A DNA stretch of 44,743 nucleotides from Hypholoma sublateritium FD-334 SS-4 (Eukaryota > Basidiomycota > Agaricomycetes > Agaricales > Strophariaceae), in NCBI GenBank assembly GCA_000827495.1, contig KN817551.1, forward strand, positions 192,607 to 237,349, read 5' to 3'. Shown here piece by piece: positions 1-9,680 of the stretch (position 1 is the stretch's first letter; each line of letters opens with the position of its first letter). Made by a program: the position numbers and the translations under genes. The notes beneath the pieces were generated by a model. The model was not told where the DNA came from, searched no databases, and worked only from the letters and a program-made list of their open reading frames with translations.

Positions 1-619
1 TGAGGTGTTGCGGCAGTTCTGACATGAGAACTTTGATAAATTACTTACAATTTGTATTATTTCTTGATTATCGGTATTTGATGGTTATTCTTCATATATA
101 TATACTGCAGTTGGGGCCAAAACGTAGAGCTGGCCTCGCGGCGTGCGGGTGTGCGTGTGCACAAGATATTGTACCGCATGTTGGACTTGAAGAATTCTGC
201 AGGGCGAGGATTATTGCGCTTGACTCCGAAAAGAAAGTGGAGACAACGTCCCTGCAGTACATATTTGAGGTGTAAGTCGTTCGCTTCCTTATTGGAGGCT
301 TACCGCGGATGGTCTGAGCTTTTGAGAGGCAAAACTCCAGTTGTAATCAATACCGGCAGTATCGCTCAACGCGCTGCTCAACGCGTCTGACTTTGAAGCG
401 CGTGCGTGGCAGCGCGTATTCTGGAGAAAGTGAGCGGTTCCATTCGCACAGCAGGAGGCATCCCATGCATCGCACATCGAAATATATTACATATGAAGAA
501 CGAATTTCTGATTTAAATGTCATCAGTAAGCACTGATTTAACTGTCCATAAACATGTCCTCGCAGTTCAAGGGTCACAAGTCCATAAAACCGAAATTAAA
601 GTCCTGCAGAGTCTTTAAC
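1..619. other. Gene-free flank; 3' flank of lectin A
   Basis: I see no gene in this stretch; all reading frames are short and lack recognisable motifs. The last 70 bases or so (about 550-619) resemble the sequence just downstream of lectin C (about 21300-21367) and more weakly that of lectin B (about 18785-18849), with shared runs such as tcataagtcc/tcacaagtcc and gaagtcctgcag. The duplicated lectin unit therefore includes the 3' untranslated region. Confidence 0.6.
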
Positions 620-1707
620 CTACGTTGAAGTCGCCGTCCACACCTGGTTCGCGTCTCCCGATGTGCAAGTCCAGATCTGCAAGACGTTGCCGTTGGTCAG
701 GACGCCGTTTGTGAGATCTAGACAGAAGTTGCCACTGGGTAGCTTGATAGTGCCGGAAGTGGTCACGGGTGTCCAGGTTTGCTGGGGCAGGTTGGAGAAG
801 CACTTCCAGATTTTCATCAGGACGCCATCGGCCCCTGCGGAGAGTCTCAGCAAAATATGTAGACAATGACACGGATGACATACATGAAGTTTCAACACCG
901 GCGTCGAGACACCATTGCGACTGATCCACGGGGTTCACTGAGACTAAAGAGTCACCATTCCATTGCCAGCTCTGGGTAGCAGAGTTGTTGCAGTCGAAAC
1001 TGGAAATATTACTCAGCTCAGGTCAAGAAAAAAGATGGAGAAAGAAACCATACACATCAACAGCCGTTCCATTGGCGTATACACCTCCTTTTATTCCTAC
1101 ACATTTAGCGGCATTGCTGGTGGGGTGAATGTTTAGCGTAGCGCCCGAAGGTCCTGTAGGTCCCGAGGTACCAATGTTGACTGGAAGGCTAGCATACTCC
1201 ACGCCAGGCTGAGACACGTCGCCCTTTTCAAAAGCGTGAATCACTTAGTAGATGGCGTGTCACATAATACGTACTGGTAATGTGGTCAATATAGCATGCT
1301 GGACTTGAATCGAAGCCGAGCCCGATATGTCGCTCGGGACGACAAATGTGAAGTTCTCAAACGTGTTAAGAGTGTTACCAATCTGTCCCTGAGATTTGTA
1401 TTGCCCAATGAACAGAATCTCGCCTAGGTTTGCAGATGGCGCGGGGCAGCCGGATGCGGGGCAGGGGACAATGCCAATTACAAGGCTGACCTCCTCTTCC
1501 CCCGCTTCGGCGCTCTATGATGAATGCAACTGTGAAAACATTGTCGCGGAGAATCGCGACATGCAGACGTACCGTGTTAATGGGCTCGATGACTTGAATC
1601 ACAACATTTTGACCGGGAACGAGGGTAGTCCCCGCTTTGGGTGCACCAATAGAGAACTGAGCCTGGGCGGCGGCGAAGAGGGAAGCGAGGAGAAATAAGA
1701 ACTTCAT
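620..1707 (-). CDS. Secreted ricin-B-fold (CBM13-like) lectin, copy A
   Basis: Five exons on the minus strand: 1573-1707, 1275-1514, 1054-1223, 884-999 and 620-834, giving 291 aa. Introns are 49-58 nt with GT..AG ends. Residues 1-16 are a typical signal peptide (MKFLFLLASLFAAAQA). Residues 17-125 form an N-terminal domain beginning IGAPKAGTTLVPGQNVVIQV, which resembles the Kre9/Knh1-like Ig-type domain of fungal cell-surface proteins (inference). Residues from about 145 to the end carry three QxW motifs (QSW, QTW, QVW), the hallmark of a ricin-B beta-trefoil that binds glycans. There is no catalytic (A-chain-like) domain. A GPTGPSG insert lies between the two parts. Possible N-glycosylation sites are NNS and NFT. 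The start was chosen by the signal peptide and by alignment with copies B and C. Donor 4 could instead lie 15 nt earlier in frame. Role inferred: extracellular sugar binding. Confidence 0.85.
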
Positions 1708-1743
1708 GATTTTGTCCTTGGACGAGACATCTGAGACACCTTG

Positions 1744-1751
1744 TTTATATA
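1744..1751 (-). promoter_or_regulatory. TATA box of lectin A
   Basis: TATATAAA on the minus strand, about 40 nt upstream of the lectin A start codon. A similar TATATAAA lies upstream of copy C near 22488-22497. This spacing to the ATG implies a very short 5' untranslated region. Confidence 0.55.
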
Positions 1752-2219
1752 CGCGTCAGAAACCCGTCACGGCAATATATATCCGCCTTCCAGTCTCTTG
1801 CAGTGGAGTTCTTTGAGTCCAAAATTAGGAAATCAACAAACGCACGGACCTGCATCCCGTGCCGCCGCGCACGTTGAAACGTCCAGTATGAATGGAGTCG
1901 GTGGCGGATGATCCGAAATCTCAGGAAAGAACGTAGGAACCCAAATCCAACCGACGTCAGCGGCGGGGCCCTATATTAGGATATGGCGGGATTTCAGGAA
2001 TATGTATATTCCAGCGTCGAAAAGAATTGACGGCCTAACACGGTGCCGCCTACCGAGAACAAAATTCCATGTCCCGGCATGGAAGTATAGCCCGAAGTCT
2101 TCATCCGTTCCTCTACAATGTAAGATGCATAACGGTCCTCGCCGAATATCACGGTATCGCTGAGATGATTCTTCGTATGATGGTATTCTTACCCATGCAA
2201 GTCACTGACGGGCCACTAG

Positions 2220-2227
2220 AATCTCGA
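2220..2227. repeat. Target-site duplication, left copy
   Basis: AATCTCGA directly abuts the left terminal inverted repeat and is repeated exactly at 6475-6482 directly after the right one. Eight base pairs is the usual duplication length for hAT transposons. Confidence 0.95.
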
Positions 2228-2252
2228 CAGTGTTGGCATAGTCGGCGACTAA
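2228..2252 (+). repeat. hAT left terminal inverted repeat
   Basis: The 25 bases begin CAGTGTTGGCATAGTCGG and match the reverse complement of 6450-6474 (CAGTGTTGGCTTAGTCGG...) at 23 of 25 positions. The CAGTGTTGG start is characteristic of hAT elements. Confidence 0.95.
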
Positions 2253-2466
2253 GTCGGATTAGTCGGCCGCCAAGGTCGTCCTAGTCGCTTTGGTCAGTCA
2301 TCCGACTAACCTTGATGACAGTTCCCTTAAAAGGTACGACTATGGCGACTATGACGAATTTGTTTATGTAAGAGCATTAAAATAGAACACAATATCTTTG
2401 CGATATCTTGATAATATCCGGTAGAATGAGATTCTACTTGTATTCTTCATTGTATACATAGACGAT

Positions 2467-5400
2467 TTAGTTAGAAAATATACTGTCAACACAATCATCT
2501 ACATCGTAGTCCATATCAGGTTCCCCAGCCGCATCGAGGTCAAGTAAATCATAAAAAGCCATTTCATCCTCGACACTTCCGATCGCACTTCTCTGCGCAC
2601 CGGCGATCCAATGTTCACCTGCTTCAAAATCAAAAAGATCAGATATTTTCATCTTCGTTAATATAGTGTTGTTCTGCGACGGATCTAAATCGGTATCGTT
2701 ATCTAGCATATTGATAAGGCGAGAAGTCAGGGTGCGAAGTGACCGTGAAGTTGTTGGCTCAGAAGCTGTCGACGCATGCGGTGCAGGTGTTGATGCCGAG
2801 ACATGTTCCCCAGGAATTGAGTCAGTGCTGGTAAGGGTAGGTGCATCCGTAAGATTGGATATGTCTAACTCTATGTCAGCTGCCCNGGCATTTGACTCCG
2901 GAACAATTCCAAACAGTCGGCGGCGAAGGGTTTTCTTTGTCTCGGCAACGCGCATATGTTCATCACGAATATGCATCTTGAATTCGGCCAAGTCAACAAG
3001 CTTCTGCGTGCTGAGTCTGGTTCGGAGTTTCGTCAAGATGAGGCCAAACGTGCTGAAAAGGCGCTCGCATGATGCCGAATTGGGGCAAATTGAGAGGATA
3101 TGAAGTGCAAGACGAACAAATGATGTGGGTGGGGCGCCTGGGACACAGATGTCGTGATANNCCTGTACTGGATCCGGGGACACCTTCTACAGAGCAAAGG
3201 AATTTATTTTAAAGTGATAATACTAATAATAAGTGAACATGCTCACATCTTTTGCCGCCATAAGTTTGATTGCATCGCAAGTCTCACGGAGGAGTGCATA
3301 TAGCCCCTTGTCGTCAATATATTCGCGGACCGCACCATAGAGTTCTGAAGTTGGGCACGGCTCGGATGGGTAGAATCTTTCCCAAAGGCGCCGGAGCAAA
3401 CTTTGAATCGATCCCATGCTGATTATTCTTGACATGGCTGTTGTTGATTTGAAAGGGCGCGTCTAGAATAGATTAGATGTTCAATAATAAGTCATTGCAA
3501 AACATAATAAGACTCACCTTGATAAACGGATTAAGAATGACCGCTGCAATGAAAACATCTTGATCAGATTTTTCCCAGCGACGCTCGATGCTTCCGAGAA
3601 GCGCATCCTTGACCGTAGTTTCATCCACATCGTCTGTAATTAACTTTTTGTACTCCATGGACAACGCCCCAAAAGTAAGAAGTACTTCATCAAGGCGGCA
3701 GTGTGCAGACTGGGTGACATTTGCAGCGATAGCAAGTGGTGCAAGGTGGTGTTTTATTCTATACGAGAAGAAACAAATGAATACAGTTACACGGCATATT
3801 TACAAATCACACAACCTCGCGATAGAGTGCCAAAAATTGCCATCCTTGATCAGGGCTACCATCCTTGTTGCCTTTTCACGTGCTGACCGCTCTCCGTGCG
3901 CCGGAATGATTTGACGATCAGCCTCATCTTTGTTGGCATCCTCGATAGCGATCAGCTCAAGGATAGAGCGTAGCTCAAGAAGACGGCGGTAAGCAAGGTA
4001 GTAGGCTGTCCACCTTGTGGGAACTGGTCGGATGACCNAGAGATGCTGTCTACCTCGGCTGGAAAACGCATCTCGAATGAGTCCGAGAATTTGGGTCTTC
4101 GACCGGAGCCAAGTAATGAGCTCGTTAGCTTGGCTCGCCCAGTCAAGGAAGTCGACACCATTTGTCTTGAAGTAATCACCGACGATCAAATTCACCTAGG
4201 GATCTCTTTGATTAGATGAGGTACAATGATTGATATAAACAACTCACTTGGTGCGCATAGCAATCGGGAGTAACTAAATATGGGCGCTCAGCCTGCAAAA
4301 GCCTGCGAGCTTTGCGAGATTCTCCAGATGCATCAGTGGTGAAGGCGATCACACGAACACCCCATTCCGTAGTGAGAAAGTCGATAACTTCGCGCATGTA
4401 GCCGAGAAGTTTTTCTGCCGTCTTTCTTTCAGTTGTTGTGTCCTTGACCATGACAGTATAAACCTGCACATTAATATTGCACNTCAGAATGTGCAGAAGA
4501 ATTGTATAAATATTCAAGAGAAATGCTCACCTTTGCGTCGACAGTAATCATGAAAGCCACTAAGTGGTGGTTGTTACTCCCGGTCCAGCCATCGCACTGG
4601 ATGGTTGCTAATTTGCCTTGTACGTCGGCCCGTATATTATCGCGTACCGTGCGGAGCATTGTCGGCAGCATCCGGTTTGATAAGACTCGACNCGACGGAA
4701 CCTTCACACCAGGCAGAAACTCTGAGCAGAACCGAATAAACTCCGGGTTGCTAACCCAGTTGAATGAAAATCCGGCAGAAGCTGTGAGCNGTGTTATGCA
4801 TTCTTCGAAGAGTTTCTGGCGTTCTGGAGACCATGGTGTAGATTGATCACCGAAAGCGGATAGCGGGCGCTTAAGCCCCGAAGCCGTTCGGCTAAACTTG
4901 GTAGGACGATGGCGGGCAGAGGTTGCTGAGTGAGATGTGCGGAGAGAGCCAGTGGAGTGTACGGTCGGAGCTGGAGAAGGTGCAGAGCGAGGTGGTACAT
5001 CATCCTCACTATCAAAGCTTCCAAGTGCTGGTGAATCAAGCCGCATGGACATCGATGATGTTGGCCTTCCCGGTACTGCCTGCACCTGCCACTGAGCAAT
5101 AGCAGAGCTAGCCTGTTGGCCAGCGCGAAGAGGACGAGGAGAAAGGACGGGGACCATGATTTGAGAGCCGGTGTCAGATGGATAGTAGATTCGCTGAGCA
5201 CGCGGTGTTTGCTGTGATGAAGACATTCCTGTGAAGTCGCGAGCAGCCCGTTCCTTGATGCTGGAGTCCGAAATACGAGCGCAATCCCGGAGATGGACCA
5301 GTAGAGTGCTGGTACGGGCTTCAAGCCAGATCCGGTNGTGGTCGTCAGCATGNGGAGCATATACTTGAAATAAAATTAATAATATGTCGCTAAATGTATA

Positions 5401-5657
5401 CAAACGATGAAGCACTCACGCGATAATGTTATATCGTCCTGGGCTCGAGGTCGGAAGTTTGGATCCACCGCTGCCTGGTGCTCCTGTGATAGTAGAATAG
5501 AGCCGAGATGATACTGAAGACATGCCGTGCAGATAACTTTAATTTTGTCCTTGCTATGATTCGCCCAAACGGTGTCGGGACGGTCGGCGCGATTCTGATT
5601 CGTACGAAAATGGGGGTGGTCGGTATAGTATTGGCGCCACCAGCCGCGGGGAGCCAT
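2467..5657 (-). CDS. hAT transposase (BED finger, DDE core, C-terminal dimerisation)
   Basis: Seven exons: 5420-5657, 4531-5363, 4248-4463, 3804-4195, 3518-3758, 3247-3462 and 2467-3186, all phases consistent, giving about 951 aa. A BED-type zinc finger spans intron 1: Cys43 and Cys46 (ICTAC), then His103 and Cys107 (VHLRDC). Residues about 110-230 are Ser/Pro-rich linker. The RNase-H-like core has Asp337 in QCDGWTG, Asp401 in FTTDASG, and Glu753 in SASCERLFSTFG, fitting the hAT D-D-E triad. The C-terminal hAT dimerisation region runs about 730-785 (LALHILSICPNSASCERLFS). An in-frame ATG 15 nt upstream (5672) is an alternative start. Eight ambiguous bases (2886, 3160, 3161, 4038, 4692, 4790, 5337, 5353) touch codons; no stop or frameshift is seen. 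It would cut and paste the surrounding element. Confidence 0.9.
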
Positions 5658-5672
5658 GATTGTGTGTATCAA

Positions 5673-6449
5673 ACTACGCTGCTTAACTGTGTCTTTTATA
5701 TGGCTTGGACTACTTCCTGGAGTTTTTATGGGTAAACCAAACTGATAGATGTATTCAGTCTGAGAGCGAGGATCTATTGCGCGGAGATTTTCAAGGCTAT
5801 ATTACANGGATGCAACTTATAATTAAATCTAAAGTAAATAGACGAGATTCATAAGNCCTCAGGAGGAGTACTCTGACCAACACAATCTAAGTAAAGTATG
5901 CTATAAGTGTATTAGAATGGAACTACCATTAGTCAATGAACCGAGGATTAATTTCTCATATCACTATTTGAATATGTATGCTTCGGTGAAACAATTCAGC
6001 AGAGAACNCAGATTATTACTATATCATCTCGGACTATTGCTGACTGATTTCTCACTGACGAAGCACTAAACCAGTCAGTTTTGAGCGCCAAGCGTTTGCG
6101 GCTTTATCAGACGGTAGACCAGATACCCAACAGATACCCCGGAAATCTGTGCACTGTCATTGAAATGACTCTGGTTGATCAAGTGACAGGCTGTTTATTT
6201 TTGTATCCTTTCTACCTTCGGTACACAATATGTATAAAGGCAATACTTGCTACTGTATTCAGCGCCCTCGCAAGTCCCGAGTCTTAGTAGATGTACATGC
6301 TGTCGAGAATATATGATATCACAAGGCAGCCGTGGAAATACATCACGCGACCATAGTCGTCGACTATCCTTCTAAATATGGGCAAGGTCGCCGACCTTGG
6401 TCGGGTCAGTCAGGGTCAGTCAGATATAGTCTGATCCCGACTATGACCT
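5673..6449. other. hAT 5' non-coding and subterminal region
   Basis: AT-rich sequence upstream of the transposase, holding three ambiguous bases (5807, 5856, 6008). The last 130 bases contain several copies of cgacta/tagtcg-type motifs in both orientations, mirrored in 2228-2360. I see no second gene. Confidence 0.7.
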
Positions 6450-6474
6450 TTAGTCCCCGACTAAGCCAACACTG
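6450..6474 (-). repeat. hAT right terminal inverted repeat
   Basis: This is the inverted partner of 2228-2252 with two mismatches over 25 bases. It is followed immediately by the second copy of the AATCTCGA target duplication. Confidence 0.95.
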
Positions 6475-6482
6475 AATCTCGA
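6475..6482. repeat. Target-site duplication, right copy
   Basis: AATCTCGA, the exact partner of 2220-2227, directly following the right hAT inverted repeat. Confidence 0.95.
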
Positions 6483-7094
6483 GCCCGCCGTAAATGCAAG
6501 CAGTCCCATGACCTCGTATTCAATATCAGCAGACGAAGCTAAAAATAGTTCACGCGAAGTCCAGACCGCAAACGCCGCACATCAGCTTCTTACACGAAGG
6601 CCTGAGCCGTCCGGGAGATGCCTACCATTCGAAAGGTACGACTCCCCCACGCGCCCAGGCGCGACTAGGTCGGAGAGCGCGCCATCAAACGCGACGCCGC
6701 GTGCTTAAGCGCAGGACGAGGGGCACGCGCGCCGCGCAGCGGGATCAGGTCAAAAGGAGATGGGGTACGAGGGACTCAATGATAGGAATATCATATTCTT
6801 TTGCTCCAAGAAGCGCACAAACACATCTAAGTATCAATGTTTCACTGCGCTTAGGCGCCCTTCGCGAATCGCGGGGCCGCGTGGGTTGCAGAGTACGGTG
6901 CTACAAGAGAATTGCACTGAAGGTCAGCGTGTACTGAGGTCTACTGTTCCTACGATTTTGCGTTGTAAACATCAGGATGCTCCTGGAAACTCGATTTTTT
7001 ACGGAAACAGGGGGTGAGGCGGTGACGCCTGGGGGCGTAGACGCGCCGCGTTACGGGTGGGGGATCCGGCAGAAAGGCGCAGAAAGTTTGGGAT
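6475..7094. repeat. Distal half of the lectin A upstream block, then gene-free spacer
   Basis: From 6475 to about 6640 the sequence continues the lectin upstream block. It shares gaagctaaaaatag and cagtcccatgacct-type runs with 20310-20380 (lectin B) and cgtaaatgcaagcagt with 22826-22841 (lectin C). From about 6650 to 7094 it becomes GC-rich without a recognisable gene. Before the hAT insertion this segment lay about 0.5 kb upstream of lectin A; it is now 4.2 kb farther away. Confidence 0.6.
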
Positions 7095-7133
7095 TTCGGA
7101 ATTCCGGCGACATTCCGGCGATCGTTTACGGCG
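7095..7133 (+). repeat. Left inverted repeat of KDZ-type element
   Basis: TTCGGAATTCCGGCGA at 7095-7110, then an 11-nt insertion that repeats TTCCGGCGA, then TCGTTTACGGCG to 7133. Apart from the insertion it is identical over 28 bases to the reverse complement of 11827-11854. Confidence 0.85.
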
Positions 7134-7267
7134 GCCCAGCCGGGCCCACACTGCCGCCGCACGGTGACGCGCACTGACGCACAAGGCTGATACACCTCAG
7201 ATGACTGTAGCAGCGAAGGGGCCTGCATGCAATATAGTAATTAATCAGAACTTTTGTTTAACCAACG

Positions 7268-9520
7268 ATGTCCCAAATTATATCCCTCCTTTCTCAGCTT
7301 GGCGAGCACGCTATTCTGAAGGAAATAACTTTGGATGGCGTTGTAACATTCATTCGCCTCTCCTCACAGCTCAAAAGAAGCATCCTCCAACCTCAGTCTA
7401 TCAATGACAGTGACCCAGATAACCCGCCTTTGTATCTTCCCACAGCGATATCTTCGTTTCTTTCCACGGCGCTTAATATACCACCCGAGGCAATGGACGA
7501 CCTTTGGAAGATCCTGAAAACAGAAGTATGGGAAATGCCTCTCATGCCATTAATAGGCGAGGACTACCGTCTATTCAAAGAATTCGGATGGCCATTAAGA
7601 ATAAGTGCAGCATTTTCAGTTACCGTGAAATTCGTACATGTAGCTAATGACAAACGTTTAGCCGCGCATACTATTTATCCGCCGAACTATTGTTGCATCA
7701 ATAGCAATTGCACAAATCGTGCTCCGTTGAAAAAGCATTATTTCAAGAAGGCGGTCATTTACACTGACAGCTCAGGTGTTCAGCCTGCTTGGAATATATC
7801 ACTGTATTGTCCAGGTAAATTGATCTTTTATGAATATTAGTGCACGGCCTAATATACTCATTCATACAGGCTGTTATACGAGTTACCACCATAATTACTT
7901 GGTCCGTGATGGCAGTCGAACCTACTATTCAGGTATTCCCGATGTCCTCCAGGTAGGGGAACATCAATTCGTCGAAATGAAGCTTGTTTATACATGGCGT
8001 TCAAACATGCTTTTCGGATGGTACGTGTTTTGAATCATCAGATGACTCATTTCTTATAATATATTCAAGGTTTTCAGCCTCAAACGCAAGCCGTGTTTAC
8101 GAGAACTCAAAAACAGATCATTCATATTTCCAGCCTTCCGAGTGGAGCTTGAGTAACCGTCTCACGACAAGTCACATTTGGGACAGTTTTGTTTTGTTAG
8201 GTCTCCTCGAGGATGCAACTCTCCGAGGACACCTACTTGCAGTTCCGCATACGGGAACACAGTCTGACAGATTCAAGGCAGCAATGGAGGAGAGAAATAG
8301 GTTTATAGTCCTGAATGGCCAGCCTGGTGCAGTCCGACATGCGTGCAATAAATGTATGCGTATATTTGAAATGCCGGATGGGACCTTCCGTAAGTCTTTT
8401 ACTTTTTATGACAACATGTATTAACCCTTGCACGGTAGAAAAATCCCAGAGTATTGTTGCCGACGGACTTAGTATTGGACGCCCCTGTTGTGGTGTATTC
8501 CGATGCTTAAATCCTCTACAAAATACGCAGCACTGGTTCTGTATGGAGCATACGGCACTTCATGATGTATGTGCTATTGTTGACTGCAATAATCCTGTTC
8601 AAGAAGTTACTGTCAACAACACAACGGGGTCTGGACTACCGAAAAAAATCAAAAAAAAGACATGCTCTCTCGAGGCCCATCAGCAGATCGAAGCAAAGCA
8701 CCACGAGCGCAGCACTGGATCATTTCTATACAAGACGCGATTACAACATGCCCGAGTTTCCCAGCCAATTGACTCATTCTCTCAGGCGACTAAGGTACCA
8801 GAACAAGATGTACAAGAGGATTTCGAGTCATACCAAATTAATCCTCAATCACAAGTTGTGCTATCAGTCGAGAAAAACACTGGCAGTGTTGGTGTTGATG
8901 ATCTCAATAACACCTCTCAGTCTCAGCCACTTCCCGAGCCCTCCACTAGTGAATCTGATTGTCCCTCTAAATCGGCATCTGGAAATCAGACATTCAAGGC
9001 CCAATTTGGAAGACGCAGGACTCATAATGAGCAGACTTTGGTCCGTCCATGCGGAGTAATTTTTGCCCGCGCAACGATGTTTGGCGCTGAGGCAGTGTCT
9101 AATTTTCTCGTCATGGTCAAGAATGCCTTCTCGGTTCCAGGAGCACAGAAACCAGAACATATATTCTATGACACCAACTGCCTAGCACGACAGCAAGCTG
9201 AGAGCGATCCCTGGTTCCAAGGAATTGGAATGTGTGTTGACGCTTGGCATTTCCGCAACAAGCACGCCGTCACCCATGCCTACTGTCAACTCAACTGCAA
9301 TCCCGCAATGTATCCTGAACTCATGGATGACAAAGGGGGCTGGTTCTTCAACACCTCTATTGCTGAGCAGACAAATGCGTGGCTCGGCGGTTATCACTCA
9401 ATTTGTCGGGAGATGCTGCCCGCCAAATTTGACTTCTTTCTCGATGAAATGATAAGACTCCGAAATGTTGAGGTCATTCGATGCTTGGAAAAGGAGGGGC
9501 ACTGCCCATGTACATTGTAA
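7268..9520 (+). CDS. CxC5-CxC6-KDZ transposase-like protein
   Basis: Four exons: 7268-7814, 7870-8020, 8070-8389 and 8439-9520, in consistent phase, giving 699 aa. Introns are 49-55 nt. Residues about 138-240 hold a CxC5-type cysteine cluster (YCCINSNC, then CPGCYTSYHH). Residues about 320-390 hold the CxC6 cluster (HACNKC, PCCGVFRC, FCMEH, CAIVDC). A low-complexity Ser/Gln-rich linker follows. From about 527 the KDZ-type core carries FGRRRTHNEQ, FYDTNC, FHFRNKHAVTHAYCQLNCNP-like spacing and AEQTNAWLGGY. The acidic residues in FYDTNC and AEQTNAW are candidates for the RNase-H-fold catalytic set (inference). The protein ends shortly after FFLDEMIRLRN, as in relatives. The gene appears intact. 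It is convergent with its neighbour, leaving 160 nt between the stops. Confidence 0.8.
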
Positions 9521-9680
9521 CACAACTATTTGTAGGTAATACAGCGAGAATGAATGGAATAGGCAAGAATGAATGGAATAGTTGGTACAAAACTCAGTCA
9601 CCGAGAACGAAGAAAATCAACGGAAGAAAGACAGAAAGACATGAGGTAACACGGAGGGAACAACTTGGAGTGAACATACT

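Larger units (their letters stand above)
1708..2227. repeat. Duplicated upstream block of lectin A (proximal half)
   Basis: This stretch resembles the regions upstream of lectins B (19943-20330) and C (22456-22830). Shared runs include cacgttgaaacgtcc / catgttgaaacgccc and, at the right end, the aagtc..ct..ggccactagaatctcga stretch that matches ccaggatgtcgg in C and ccagaatattga in B. The block is cut by the hAT element and resumes at 6475. I see no gene in it. Confidence 0.65.
2228..6474. mobile_element. hAT-family DNA transposon, 4247 bp, apparently complete
   Basis: The element has matching terminal inverted repeats starting CAGTGTTGGC, an exact 8-bp flanking duplication, and a spliced transposase gene with BED finger, DDE-type core and hAT C-terminal dimerisation region. 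Both ends carry further tagtcg/cgacta subterminal repeats, typical transposase-binding sites. Paralogous regions upstream of lectins B and C read straight across the insertion point, so they act as empty sites. All ambiguous bases (n) in the window lie inside this element, which suggests a multi-copy or heterozygous family in the assembly. The reading frame is open apart from those bases, so the copy may be recent and possibly autonomous. Confidence 0.95.
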
